DNA from: Hoplostethus atlanticus
Lineage: Eukaryota; Chordata; Actinopteri; Trachichthyiformes; Trachichthyidae
Assembly (NCBI GenBank): GCA_034670405.1
Contig: JAXDDX010000062.1
Coordinates: forward strand, 620,001-684,000
Length of the DNA: 64,000 nucleotides
Direction: 5' to 3'
In this document: positions 1-12,100 of the stretch, piece after piece
Numbering within the stretch: the stretch's first letter is position 1
Layout of the letters: each line of letters begins with the position of its first letter
The notes under the pieces: model-generated
Database searches by the model: none
Seen by the model: only the letters and a program-made list of their open reading frames with translations
What the model was told of the DNA's origin: nothing
Made by a program: the position numbers and the translations under genes

Positions 1-1300
1 AATGGGACGTCTGACACTGCTAGCTTGAAGACGACCCGCTCAGCAGTTCAGAACCCAAATTGTAGCAGAAAACAATTATACCAAGAGCTGAGAACAGTAT
101 CACAACTCAGTCCAGCTACCATCTAAACATATGTTACGTAACTCCTGTCTTAATCAAACAATATTCATATCTTTCTAAATTGCATAAGTCTTAGTGATAA
201 CATGTACTAGCAACCAACATCAGCTTGCACGCTACAGAAAACAAATTCTAATTCAACATATCAATATTTTAAAGAATCAATAAACCAGAAACCATGCTAT
301 AACCAAACACTCTGTCACATAGCATGCTACACACAGAGGTTGACAATACCCAGCAAACATGCTATTGATAAACAGCCACAACAACCATGCTATTAGCATA
401 CAATGTGCTAATAGCTAATGTGCTACAAACACAATTAGACTAGTACTTTAGAGAATAGAGAATATCTCAATTTTGTATTAGTTTGTCATCTGAAATGTTG
501 GTAACATTATAATAAGGGTACACAAATAAACATGCATTAATACTTAATAATGATTTGGCATTCATTGATAGTATAAACTAACAGATATAATTAATACATT
601 AATTAATGAGGGGGATCAGTCATTTTATTAATTAATTAAATGTTTTTACAGTAACCTATTGAGTGAGCATCCACACCTCCCAGCCATATATTCCCATATT
701 AGTCCACATTGTTTTTTATGTTGTTATGTCAGTTGCCTCTTTTCTGCTGCATAAGGTTAATGTGTTACAAGCTTGAAAGGACATTTTACAGTACATGATA
801 AATACTTTGCTGTTCATTGATGGCTAGCACAACAGACAGGATGCGGCTTGCTGTGACCTTGAATAATGCTAAATTGGCAGGCAGTTTGCATGCCTCACTC
901 ACACACTCCTCTCTGAGTAGAAATACATAAACCACCTCTCTTTTGTTCTCACTCTTAGCTGTCATCCATAACATCCTACCCAACATTTGATGGAATGAGG
1001 CATGTTAATAATTCTTGCTCTTTGTTCTTAAAGGGGCTCTCAGCTTGGAGGGAAACGCCATGGATCATGAAGTTTAGACCTAGGTGAAACGATGGCTCCA
1101 GCTTGCGGCTGACAGAGAGCGAGGCTGTCAGGCAAGGGAGACCAGTTCAGCTCATCAAGGATGTCTGATGGGGCTATATTTATTCCATTAACTGTGTGAA
1201 ATTGTTCTGCAACTGTTTCTTGGTTATTGTTAAAAACTGCATTTTTGAATTCGAAACTGAATGTTTCCATCCATTAATCGCTTAATGTATGTATGCATGA
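1..1300. other. Gene-free AT-rich DNA
   Basis: No coding region is supported here. The stretch is AT-rich, with scattered recurrences of the word CATGCTAT/ATGCTA between about 290 and 420 and TTAATTAATTAA-type words around 594-642. These look like low-complexity host DNA or a very old repeat; I cannot assign them to a family. Confidence 0.5.
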
Positions 1301-1527
1301 CATTGTCCAAAAAAGGTATCACGTACAAATGTTACCCTAGCAGTCACACTACATCATTTAAGACTGAAGTCAGAATGATGACAGAGCCTACAATCTAGAA
1401 TCAATGATGTATGATAATTTAGGAGCCTCTTGATTCCATCATGATGTCATCATTCTGACTTCAGTCTTAAATGATGTAGTGTGACTGCTAGGGTAACATT
1501 TGTATCTGGTACCTTTTTTGGACAATG
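1301..1527. mobile_element. Foldback/MITE-like inverted repeat element
   Basis: Two arms of 83 bases are near-perfect reverse complements: 1301-1383 begins CATTGTCCAAAAAAGGTA, and 1445-1527 ends TACCTTTTTTGGACAATG. They differ mainly around 1319-1325 versus 1503-1509. The 61-base spacer (1384-1444) has no open frame of note. Long arms with a short spacer and no coding content are typical of non-autonomous foldback or MITE-type DNA transposons. I could not recognise a convincing target-site duplication, so the superfamily is unassigned. The high arm identity suggests a fairly young insertion or recent gene conversion between the arms. Confidence 0.8.
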
Positions 1528-1548
1528 CTGTCTGTTTTTCCCAATAAA

Positions 1549-1850
1549 CAAAACAATTAACTCACTATAAAGTGCCACTGAATTCATGATCAATTACTTC
1601 TAGCGTCTATGTCATAGCTAATCATTACTAAATATTGTATAATTTGATCACTGGTCGGGGGCGCAAAATAATGAACCTAACTATGAAGTAATAGTGAATT
1701 TATGTTCAATGAACGCTTACCCCTAATTTATGTATCATGAGCTGATTCATTCCACGACCTTACTTGAGGGGGGCACAAAACAATTAACTCATGAAGTTCT
1801 TGTGACTAACCATTTAGTGCTTGTGAGTTAACTCATTGTTCATCAGGTAA
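1549..1850. repeat. Degenerate tandem repeat, about 110-bp unit
   Basis: Three related blocks follow one another. They start near 1549 (AAACAATTAACTCACTATAA), 1664 (CGCAAAATAATGAACCTAAC) and 1773 (AAAACAATTAACTCATGAAG). The first two blocks end in a G-rich run (GGTCGGGGG at about 1655 and GAGGGGGGC at about 1767). Similarity is clear by eye but not strong. It is probably a diverged fish repeat built on AATTAACTCATGAAG-like words. Confidence 0.4.
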
Positions 1851-2081
1851 ATGCTTTTGGATGAGGCCACATGCATATAATTTTGTGATCTTATCTTCAG
1901 CTCTTGAGAGCTCATGAGCCAACATGTCTAGCTGCTCAATGTACCAGTACACCAACATGCTTCAGTCAAGTGGTTCAGACCACGTAACACTCAAGACTAC
2001 CTACATTAGGTGCTTTGTGCAGCCATTGCTGCTTTGGACATGTCCTTCACTGCCTGCTTTAAGCTCCGCCCATGAATGCTT

Positions 2082-2908
2082 AATAGAGCACAACAGTGAC
2101 CGCCCACTTTTTTTACGGCTCTGGCTCCGGAAGTAAATTTCCCATTCATTTACTCCATTGACATTTCAGAAAATCCTTATATAAAGAGTTTTAAGGCTGG
2201 AACCAAGCCAACCAGCAAGACGATGAATCGTGACCATAAAACATTTGATTCTGAACAAAAAAAGATAGGAAAACGGAAGAAAAGGCAAAGGTACAAGACT
2301 GTGTACATAATTATTTTATGAAGTGAAGGAACTACTCATCCCATAAACCATTGCAAATGATAGTTTTCCAAAAACCTCCAAACTAACGATAGTTTAGCAC
2401 GCTTCTTCTTGAATTTAACATTTGTCAATAGTATAGTGTTGATATTGTTGTTGTTTTGTGTGCGTATATATAGTGTTTCATATAGTATAGTGTAAAGTGT
2501 TGTCATCGACATGGTACAGTGATTCGTTCCAGCTGCATAGGATAAGCAGCTAGCTAGGTTGCGTTAGTAGCTAACGTTAACGTTAGCTGACAAGACGTTC
2601 GCGGGTGCGGTAAACATTTCCATGGTAACAGCAAGCTCCACCAATCAGAGACGTCGCTGTTACACTTTAGGATTGTGGGTAGTGTAGTACTTCTCCATGA
2701 CATCGCGAATAAAACATGTTTTTCTCAAAATAAGGTTGATATCATACGGACTTGTGGCTTCTACAGGAGCATACACTATCGTGTCACAATCTACTAGCTT
2801 GTGGTGAGTCTACATTGGATGGTTACGACATTATGGCTAATAATCAAAATCCCTATGCAGAATATGAATGGGATTTTCACTTCCGGAACGACACTGTTGA
2901 GCTCTATT
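2082..2908. mobile_element. 827-bp MITE with terminal inverted repeats
   Basis: The left terminus AATAGAGCACAACAGTG (2082-2098) is matched in reverse complement, with one mismatch, by CACTGTTGAGCTCTATT (2892-2908). A second inverted block lies just inside: CCGGAAGTAAATTTCCCATTCAT near 2128-2150 against ATGAATGGGATTTTCACTTCCGG near 2864-2885. The interior has no plausible transposase. It carries a perfect 20-base palindrome (2569-2588), a motif style common in fish DNA transposons. The right end coincides with the edge of a decayed retroelement fragment, so the MITE probably inserted into it. Superfamily unassigned, because no clean target-site duplication was seen. Confidence 0.65.
2569..2588. 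repeat. Perfect 20-bp palindrome
   Basis: AGCTAACGTTAACGTTAGCT reads identically on both strands. It lies within the 2082-2908 MITE. Related GTTAGCTA...TAACGTTAG words recur at about 19590-19610 and 20836-20856 in another repeat block, suggesting a shared transposon-derived motif rather than a host regulatory site. Confidence 0.7.
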
Positions 2909-3172
2909 CACTTAGTAGTCTTAAAGTGGACTTAAAGTGGCTACAAAACCTTGGAATCCAACCTCCACAGGGCATAGCCTTGGTTTCCACCCACGTTACT
3001 GCGTCCTCCCATGGCACTTTAAACTCAACAAGATACACTATCCACTGTGTCTCTGACCACAACAACATGTCCTGCCTTAAATTAGTGCTCACTGTTTCCT
3101 GTGGGATTATCACCTTTCCCCCCAAATCTACTGCCATTTGGCAATCACTGCACATCCATAGCTGGCCTACAA
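2904..3172 (-). pseudogene. Decayed retroelement protein fragment, C-terminal domain
   Basis: The minus-strand frame ending at 2904 carries a stretch resembling the C-terminal region of reverse-transcriptase-bearing elements common in fish and marine invertebrate genomes. The order is a VDLGGK-type segment, then TNLRQDMLLWS, then VYLVEFKVPWE, and near the end STLRLLSE. In intact relatives, as I recall them, the corresponding motifs read roughly 'LRPD.VLWS...V.LVELTVPWE...STLRLLRE'. That pattern of acidic and hydrophobic positions suggests an endonuclease-like fold. Only about 85-90 residues remain, the middle is shortened, and the frame stops at the boundary of the adjacent MITE. No reverse transcriptase motifs are visible beside it. 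Family recognition is from memory; similarity is clear but the exact element is unknown. Confidence 0.55.
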
Positions 3173-4680
3173 ATATGCCTGCCCAGAGAGTCTTTCCTCC
3201 TAGTCAACAATATGCACAAAGGCTGTTTGTCATAGAGAGAAAGAGTACAATATAGCCCAACATTACCTAAAGCTGTTTTTGTGGAGCAAATTCTACATGT
3301 CTGCTTTAATAATATCCTTGAGCGTACGCAGGACGTAAAGCAACTCTTGTTGTTATGTGTGTTTCTTTTGGTTTTGTTGATTGCTATGGCTTGTTGGTGT
3401 GTGTGTGCGAGAGTTGATGTTCACAGGTGTTCGTGTGTATCCATGTGCACGAGTGTGTGTGCATGCATGTATGTTTAAATGCACTTGTGTGTGAATGTGT
3501 GTGTGTGTGTGTTGGCTGTGCATGTACATGTTAATGGCTTTCCCTGACTACAGACCTCCCTAGTCACAGCAGAGAGTGAGGGTCTTACTCTCATTCTGGA
3601 TTCTGCTCACACCCCAGCTGTGGGCTTTGAGTCACATTCATGCTGAGAGGTGAGCATAAGCCCCGGCTGCCAACTTTGGAGAAAACAAGAGCTGAACCCA
3701 AAACAACAAGGAGGAAATAATTTCCAACACTTTGTTTTTCATATTTGCTCTGCTCTCCCTGAGGCACTGAACTCTGAAGAACAGTTGGGGTAACATCCTC
3801 AAAGTTTGTCATTTCCAGTGAGGATTAAATACCTGAAATTTGAAGTCAGTAGAAAATGAAAAACTGTCTCACCTGCATCAAAGAGCAACCTTGTTATTCG
3901 TAGTTGCTGTCGGAGAAATATGCTGCTTGATGGAACTGAATATTGTCTTCTGCTTTCTTTCTCAAGGTGTCCTCCTTTCTTGTCTCAAGATGCACATATT
4001 GTACTTGCTTTGAGGTGTATTAATGTTGCCATTTTATTTGGGATTTCATAAGATTGAGTATGGCATTAACACTCCCAGAGCTACAGCTTCCCATAATCCA
4101 TGCTGTCATGTTGCTCAGAGGTTGTTGTGGTTGAAAGTGGAAACCAAATGGCATACCTATTTGAACTTTTTAGTATAGATTAGATAGATATAGTGCAGTT
4201 GACCACAAACATTTTTATTTATATTGGGATTGTATATGATCCATTGTCTTTCCACCACAAAATGTACCATGGCTCTCTGTCATAATGAAGGTACTATTCC
4301 AGTCTAGACAGTTCAGATAGAGCTTGCAATGTGATTTTAAAAAATGTGTTCATTCTAGCATATTATGCTAACCTGCAAGCCAAGCATGGTTCAGGGGATC
4401 ATAATGATCTTCCAAAATTTGATGAGCACAGTGTCTTAAAATGCAAATATGTGCTCTGTGGACGAAAAGTGAGAAATACGTCTTCCCACCATGATAGGAT
4501 TATGTGGAGGAGACACGACTAGAAACGGGCAGCGATATGACTTTGAAAAGGTGGATGGGCGGATGCATTTGCTTTTAATTCTCAATGCCCGGACTCAATT
4601 CCCAACTCATGCCAAGTAGTTTTCTGCTGTGAATTAAGTTTTTTTTTCTTTTGTGAAAGTTTGTCTCATTTAACCATGAC
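3173..4680. other. Gene-free DNA with TG-rich tract
   Basis: No gene is supported. The section 3395-3515 is rich in TG dinucleotides and drives a spurious cysteine/valine-rich frame. The rest is unassigned. A short ACTCCCAGAGCTACAGCTTCCCATAATCC segment near 4072-4098 resembles words found in fish DNA transposons, but is too short to call. Confidence 0.45.
3395..3515. repeat. Imperfect (TG)n tract
   Basis: Interrupted TG/GTGTGTG runs with the purest part at about 3497-3511. This is a simple repeat, and reading frames through it are artefacts. Confidence 0.75.
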
Positions 4681-4790
4681 CACAACCTTACCCTAACCTT
4701 AGCCAAATTGTTTTAGGTGCCTAAAATTGACCCTAACCCTAACTGTAACCCTGACCCGAACCAAAGTTGTTGTACTTTACTAAACTTAAC
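4681..4790 (-). repeat. Interstitial telomere-like CCCTAA repeats
   Basis: Degenerate copies of the vertebrate telomere hexamer on the minus strand: TTACCCTAACCTTAG near 4688, then GACCCTAACCCTAACTGTAACCCTGACCCGAACC at about 4730-4763. In fish such arrays are usually part of dispersed minisatellite-like repeats rather than true telomere remnants. A related GGGTTA-rich repeat lies at 38.4 kb on the opposite strand. Confidence 0.6.
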
Positions 4791-7700
4791 CATTAGCTTA
4801 CCTTTTCAAGAGGCGAACAGGTGAAAATGGCGTGTCCAATTTGTGCTATTGTCACATACCACCAATTTGTGCAATTGTCTCACAAAATCCTTTCGTGGCG
4901 GAGGAACATAATCTTCACATAATTAATTTCCACACACATAATCTGTGTTTCAGAGTTCATGCTCATTTCACAAAATGTGTGTTGTCATAATGACTACTGA
5001 TTGGAGACACAGTTGGCATTATTATCTGTTATGTATTATGTTTTTCATTTTCAATATCAAACAAGCTACGATACATGCAACTCAGTTTCTGCAATGGTCT
5101 GCAATTCAGTCATCATTGACAAATCGGTGGTTGAAAGGTATAACTTTATTCATCACTGCTAGGCCTAATGTTACTCCCAGCTCTGCTCCTAATACCGCGT
5201 CCCTCAGGCCTCCCAAGTCAAGCAGGTGCTCCTACGATATCTAAATGGAAAGAGCCGAGGATCATGACATGATAGATTACGGCAGGAACACAGCTTTTCT
5301 TTCGGCTCAGATACACTTGCTCGTGTGACAAAGACACACAAAGACAAATGTTCACACCAGTCAAATTGGGCCTCACAGGGTGTGTGGGCCACGTAACTGG
5401 AAATGAAGACAAGCAACCTGGAGAAGCTATTCCCCTTGTCCCGGACATGGAGAGAGACCCCATTCAGAGAAAATTGTCTGACTATGTCTGATAGATCTCA
5501 CTGCAATATATTTGGTTTTAAATGAAAATTGCAGTCATTGAGCTCAAGCGATATCTGAGGGCTTATGATTTGCTGTGTGGATACACAGCCACCTCTGCAA
5601 TTCCATCAGTCCCCAGTAGCTGACAGGAATGGATAGGCTCTATTAACTTAGATAGAGGGGGCCTTAGGCTGTGCTGTAACTAGTGCTATTAATCCATATA
5701 GTTGGTCTATCAAGGTGCTGCCCTGTATGGGATCAAAAAGAGGAGCATGCTGTCATAGAAACAGCTCCTGAATGAAAAATTATTGTTTCAGGTAATGAAT
5801 ACAGATTTCAGACACATTTTTTGATTAAGTTGAATTGCAACAGTTTTGCATCAATCTTTGTTTCTCACATTGATCAGTCAAGGTAAAAATGACTTTTTAA
5901 CACTTTTACCAAATTCTTGCCTAGCAGCTGTTATTACCTCTGCTAAAAACAATCCACCTTCTTTTCAGTTATATTATGTGTCAGTAGAGTAACTTGTCCA
6001 AATCCTATTTGTTGTGGCTCTGTCCTCCTTGTATAGTCAGTTGAACACTTACAGGTTGGGAGCTATTAAACAACATAAAAATGCAACAAGGAATATGCAT
6101 GTTTCAATGCATCTCAATGATTCCTCAGTCTCTGGGGGGAGAGGGTGACATGGCTAGGCCTTTGATCAACACCAATGCCATCAGGTTTATGTCTCCAAGA
6201 CTTCCACTCTTGAAAGGGACACAGTGGGCTTATACACTGTGTAAATTAGCAATTTAGATCCAACATGGAGAATATTATTCCAGCATTTGCATCTCAAAGG
6301 CACAATTTTAATTTTTGAAATCGGTCTGAAGCTGAGGTAGGTTGATTTCTTTTTTTCCCTCCCTCTTGTGCCTTCTATTACTTTTATGTTCAGGGGAACT
6401 AAGTGGACATATTTTTACAATTGAAAATTAAAAAATAAAATAAAAATGGAAATACAACTATCCGTCAGCGCTGCACCCTTTGGTATCATTTATTGAAAAG
6501 GTTATGCCGACATTCCCATTGATCTAAAACAAAGGGATGGTAATGCAATTTTCATTTCACTGATGTTGCAGCCGTTTGAATATGAATCTATGGAGTCTTG
6601 TTTGTGGAGGATATGAATAACTGAGCTATTGCAACTTTGTGGCAAACAAAAACTCTGACTTTGTCATCTCAATGTGTATGCACATAATATGTATGTAAAT
6701 CCAGGTGAAAAATCCAGTATTGAAGACTGGTTAAAAAGCATGCTGAGTATATGTGAGGGTCACATTCCGTCCTCACACCCACAAATCACAATGATTTTTA
6801 TGGCATTCGTTAACGCGTGACACCCTAGGCGTCCTCACAAGTTCTTTTATCAGATGGAAAATGTCTCTTGCAAAATGTGCAAGTTATATTGATTGTTCTA
6901 AATGTTAATGTCTTTTGAGCTGGGACATCTGATATTTCACCATTAAAGCAGCGATAAAGCATGTAATATTGTAATGATATTTACCAACAGCTGTTCCTCG
7001 GCTACTCCCAGGGGGGGTTGGGGAGGGGGTTTAATGGTGCCCGGGTAGTTGCTTTTATTGATCTCAGGAAGGGAAAAATCAACTAAAATGTCACAGGATA
7101 TTTCCCTTAACAATATTTCTGCATCTTTTAAAGGATACTGCAAAGCCAAACATTGCCACCTTCAGTGCACAGTGATTTGTAGATGCCCTAATAACATACG
7201 CTATTAAATTCCAACAATAGAAACCTCCTCACCAAAATAAAAATCTTCCCATCTACTCAAGTCACTTGGTGATTCATACAAAATATGATCACAAAAAATA
7301 TGATGATGCGTAACAATAAAGATGAATTCTTGTTGTTGTTTTTTTCAAATAGACTTGTCTTCAAAAGCTCAATGATTACTTCTGCCACTTAGTGGAAGAC
7401 ATTTCAGTATTGTCGGGATGTCGTGGTAAATATGGGTATTATTTATAAAACTCTTACATTATTAAGTTACTTTCCTATGTAAAATTTTTTAGAATCAGGC
7501 CATATTTAAATGACATGAGGCCTCAGGAGCCAAAGCAACCCTTTGATAAGTACGTCTGGCATTTCTGTCATTGCTTAAGACATGAAAGGCTTGATAACTT
7601 TGTACCAAAAAGTAGCTGTTCATCAAGGAAGGCGATGGGTTGGGAATGTATTTATGTAAGCTGTGGTGCAATGTAGTAGAGGCTGTTCTCATAATTGCTT

Positions 7701-8728
7701 CGTTAAAACCAGTTGCTTTGTGTGTCCTGGAGTAATTAAGCAGTTGGAATTTTACATTACACTAGTGAAAATTAACAAAGAGCACATCTGGGTGTCCCAT
7801 AGGTTTAGTCATTAAAAAGCCCATTATTTTTCAAATTACTTTTTCAATCTTTCAGCCCCCCTAATCCGGAGGTATTTCCCAATAGACAAGTTCCCGTTCT
7901 TGTTTTGAATGACTCCTTTAGGAAAGTTAAACATTTAGCGGATGGCGCGGCCTGTGATGGCTGCTCCTCGCTGCTGAACTCTATTTCCGAGACAAACGTG
8001 GTTGGGGAACGGACAGACACCACACAGATACGGCAGCCAAATCTTTTGAAGCCGTGTAGCCCCAGTCTTTAATGACATCAGTGTGAGGAAAACAAGAAGA
8101 TTCTACTCAGCAGGCAATCACCTGCATTTTATAAATATGTGAAATGATTGGATATTCCAAACTCTGTCATGCAGATGGTTTCTAGATCCCTTTATTGATC
8201 ACAATCTCTGGAACGCAGTGCGCTTATTGAAAAGTAATATCAACGTCTTGAATGTGCTAGTCATCATAATCATGAGTGAGAAATGTCCCATGGGGAAAGA
8301 TGACATCATTGGGAAAGTGTCATTGTACCATCACATAATCATTCAAGAAATATAATGTTCTCTTTTTTTTCCCCATGGAGTAAGCATCCCATTCCCTTAA
8401 GAAAATTTACTTCATTTAATACATTAGGAAGGCTAAGGGATATAAAATGGAGGAGAGGCATGAAAGACTTCTGGGAGGAATTGTTCACGGGCAAGCAGGA
8501 GTATGGGTCCTAACTCCTACATTCTATAAGCTGTGCATTATTTGGAGAAAATGTATGTCAGTGACACCTTTTCAATATATCATCCTACAGTATGAAGATG
8601 ATGAAGCGGGGCTGGAGGACATACTATAGGTGTATCAGATGACACAGAGGCTCTTTGCTTTAAATACACAAACCTTGGGTTCAGATCAGGGCCTTGTTAC
8701 CTTCCTCCACTACGGTTGTATGAAGCAC
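4791..8728. other. Gene-free region
   Basis: I see no supported gene or clear mobile element across this stretch. Frames are short and have no recognisable protein similarity. The only notable structure is a G-rich run at 7011-7029 (separate entry). Composition is AT-rich and otherwise ordinary. Confidence 0.5.
7011..7029 (+). other. Potential G-quadruplex
   Basis: A run of seven G, then TT, four G, A and five G satisfies the four-tract G-quadruplex pattern with very short loops (G, TT, A). It stands alone in AT-rich sequence. Function is unknown. Confidence 0.55.
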
Positions 8729-9143
8729 TTAAAGGGCCATTAAGTAATCTATGACTTTAATCAACCTCTAGTGGCGAGCAGCGAATTGCAACATCGACGG
8801 GTCAGGCCAGGTCAGCACATCAGTTTATGGTGGCATGTGATTGACATAAAGTCACAACTTCACGTTATAGGTATGTAAGGTAGCAAATTACAACAGAGAT
8901 ATAGTAGTAGTAGTAGTATGATAGTAGTATGATAGTACTAGTATGATAACAATACTGCTTTGAGTTTTTTGTTCCAAAACAGTTCAGGTTGGAAAATTAG
9001 TTTTGAAAGCTAGAAATCGCAGCACTTGGTGACATAATGGTTGAGCCATTAGTATCGATCAACAGCTCTATCAACCCTTCGCAGATATGTTATGATCATT
9101 TTGTGCTACAGGGCAGTAAAATCTTACTTATTGCACCTTCAAC
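8729..9143. mobile_element. Non-autonomous DNA transposon (family A), copy 1
   Basis: The left end TTAAAGGGCCATTAAGTAATCT (8729-8750) is an imperfect inverted match of the right end, which reads in reverse complement TTGAAGGTGCAATAAGTAAG (to 9143). The interior includes TTTTTTGTTCCAAAACAGTTC near 8966-8986 and a TAG microsatellite. The same termini and the same TTTTTGTTCCAAAGCTGTTCC word recur at 24644-25205, so both belong to one family. There is no transposase. The ends resemble the AAAGGTGCAATAAG termini seen in fish hAT-like elements, but the superfamily is not proven. Confidence 0.55.
8901..8948. repeat. (TAG)n / TAGTATGA microsatellite
   Basis: ATAGTAGTAGTAGTAGTATG followed by repeated ATAGTAGTATG units, inside the family A MITE. 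Confidence 0.8.
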
Positions 9144-12100
9144 AATAACAAGCCTGCATTATTCTGCAATAATTTCCCCCGAAAGCCATGCAGAGAGCTT
9201 AATAATCTGCACAACTCATCAAAGTTTTGAAAGCATCGTAGGAGGAGGCAGGAACATCTGGCTTGTGACAGGAGTGTCTCATCACAATGCATCAGTTTGT
9301 AGATGTAGCGATAGAGATAGTCTACTGACATGACTTAATTTGTTCCATCTAATTGTATTTAATGTGGCTATCATAGCCCCATGCCTATCATGTTTGTGAT
9401 TCTACCATCACCTTCTATGAGCAATAATTTTATAGTTACCATGTACATCTGATGAAATGTCTTAGGTTGAATACTTGGATGGATAAATGGAAAAGGAAAT
9501 GGATAAGGCTATTGTCTGTTTGTGCTTGCCAACATATTGTAGTGTTTCTACAAGGCAAATCAAATTATACTGCTGGTAAACCATTAAAAGTGCAACACAT
9601 TCACTAAAAACATCTTTGCCTTCATTTTTATACTTTTTTAAAAATCTTTCCGTTTCACGTACCCATATTTTTACTACATTTGGCGCCTGTCTTGATAACT
9701 GTGGGTGTATCCAGCCAATCACACACTGGGTAACCACACATGTACATCGTAAACAGTATTGGATGTGTTGGACAGATGCTAGTATATGAGACATTGGCTC
9801 TTGCGCCATTTGCGTTCTTGTGTCCTCCATGACACATTTGAGATAATAGCTAACGATCAAAGAATGTTTCCAAAACAAACAAACGCAAGGATCCCGAAGT
9901 TTACTCGCCAACCGAGGATGCATCAGATGGTGATTTGGCCAAGATTCATTGCGAGAACGACGCATCACGTCCAAACTGCGCTATAGTCTACAGTACAACT
10001 GGTTGAATCCGATTGGAAATGAACAGCAGTGCATCTCGATTGATCTGAATTGGCACACAGTCCATCTCAAACTGTAAGGATGCTTCTAGGACAGCTTTTG
10101 GATTTTATATTTGGCCACTAGCATATGGAAGCTAACATTTCCTGAGGCTAACAAAAGGTGGCTTCTTCCAGATCTGCTTTTTTGAGTTGTTTGAAGGAAT
10201 GGCATCAGGTGTCAACCTAGCAAACTTGGTGAACCCCTCTGAGTGTTGGGTAAAATTCAGAATGGAGTCCCTTTGGAAATGTGTGCTCTATAGGAATGCT
10301 GAGCAGTCCAGCTCATCGTAAATTTTCCTCTTCCTCCAGGTATTATGCAACGATGTCTATTTGCCATGTTTGATTGGTGATTTTGGCAATACGCAAACTC
10401 ATTAGCTTCCCAAAATAAAGTATGTAGCTTGCAACCACAACAGACTGATTACACTTGAGCAGACTTTTCAATTTCAACACAATTCTAAGTTGATTATTAA
10501 ACCACAAAGCAACAAGGTTTTGGTTTGGGTCATACAATGTTTACTTAAAACCACAAACCCCAGTTTTCAATATCTGTTCACGCTAATTTACAGACTAAAG
10601 GCATCATAACCATGCAGAAGGCTGGAAAAATGTGGTTTTCAGTAGAATGAGCCTTTTAGAAATATTGATATTAAATGGGTGAAATGATTAACAAATTATT
10701 CTGCCGAGCATGTAAACTGAAAATGGTGTAGGAAACACTCAAAGCTGCACCTTACAATAGTCTGTTTAAAGCCTATGAAGGCTGTGGGATACACTGACAC
10801 AAAGAAAAAATGACACACACTTGCTTTACTTTTCCTTCTGTTTGAAATTATAGCAGACTTCATGATTGCTGTTAGCATTTCTCTCCGAAGCAGCTTTCAC
10901 AAACCGCCATACACGGCCTGAAATGAAAAGCCTGCAAACCGCAAAACAGAAATTCATGGTTGGCATGTCAATAATGTTTTTCTCCAGGGCCACTGGTGTT
11001 GACATCATAGAGACCACTTTTTAAAGACAAATACATATGCAATAGAAGTTGGTTTGCAATGCAAGCTGCAATCACTATTCAATCACTGCAATCACTGCTC
11101 CTTCATGCTGACATATTGTATGTCGTGTATGTCAAATACAATGCAATGCACTATGTTGAGAATAAAGGTCCGGTCACAATGCATCATGCATAAGATGGAT
11201 AAACCCATATCTTTTATTAATACTTGTAATTTGAGTTAGTGCTAAATAAATCAATCCCATATTCAAATACATTGCTAGAAAAATGAATGAATCCAGTTGC
11301 TGTGTGACGATGCACAATATCAGTGGAAAGGTTACATGATGACACACGTTACTGAGAGAGTACATGTTGTAGTTGACGTTCCATCCAAGCTAAAAACACA
11401 GACACTCCCCTCAGCTCTCCGAGGGAATAGCAGTAATCATTCCAACATGGTCATCTTGTTACCTCAAGCCGTGGCTAGTTTCATATGTGCCACCGCTTTT
11501 TGAGTCAGGTCTCCCAGTGTATGGAGCATGGCATAATCTACTCGCATCTCCTCAAAATTTCTCAAAGACTACAAAATATATGGGATGAATTATTTACCGA
11601 CGTCAGGAATATTTCTGGGGGTTTGCAACAGTGGTGGAGAGTAGCCAAGTCTTTCATCCGTGTGAGACTCTTGACAGTGGTTGCTGCGGTAAAAGGCAGA
11701 GCCTGAGATAAGAGAGCGCTTTGACCAGCCTTGCCTCCCCATGATAAATCTTTATCATTTTAGGTGATGGCCTGACCTCTAAGACGGGCGCTGGCCAAGG
11801 GGGTCCTCATTAATACAACTTGAAATCCTCTTGGCTCATTCCTTCTATTTTCTTGACGCCTGTGACCTTTCCAGGATTGCCGCTATCAAACGAAACCCTC
11901 TTTGAGGCCAAAAGAATCGGTGAGGAGTTTAAAAAGCAGTTTGAATGATTCTGTTTGGTCTGAGAAAAAAAAAAAGAAAAAAGAAAGAAAAGCAAAAGGC
12001 ATCATTGTGTATTCTTCAATACTAGTTAGATGACACAGGTTAAAGGATGGACTGTTTATCAAGTCTTGCACTTCTCTATGATATTAAGCTTGACTTTCTA

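Noticed and set aside
2752-3255. 167-codon plus-strand open frame
   Set aside because: It crosses the right end of the MITE and runs antisense to the retroelement fragment, whose minus-strand translation has clear similarity. The plus-strand protein has no recognisable motif.
4681-4790. True interstitial telomere or fusion point
   Set aside because: The hexamers are few and degenerate, and such units are common inside dispersed fish repeats.
9462-9974. 170-codon minus-strand open frame
   Set aside because: It shows no domain, no similarity that I recognise and no splice or promoter context. Length alone is within chance expectation for 64 kb of AT-rich DNA.
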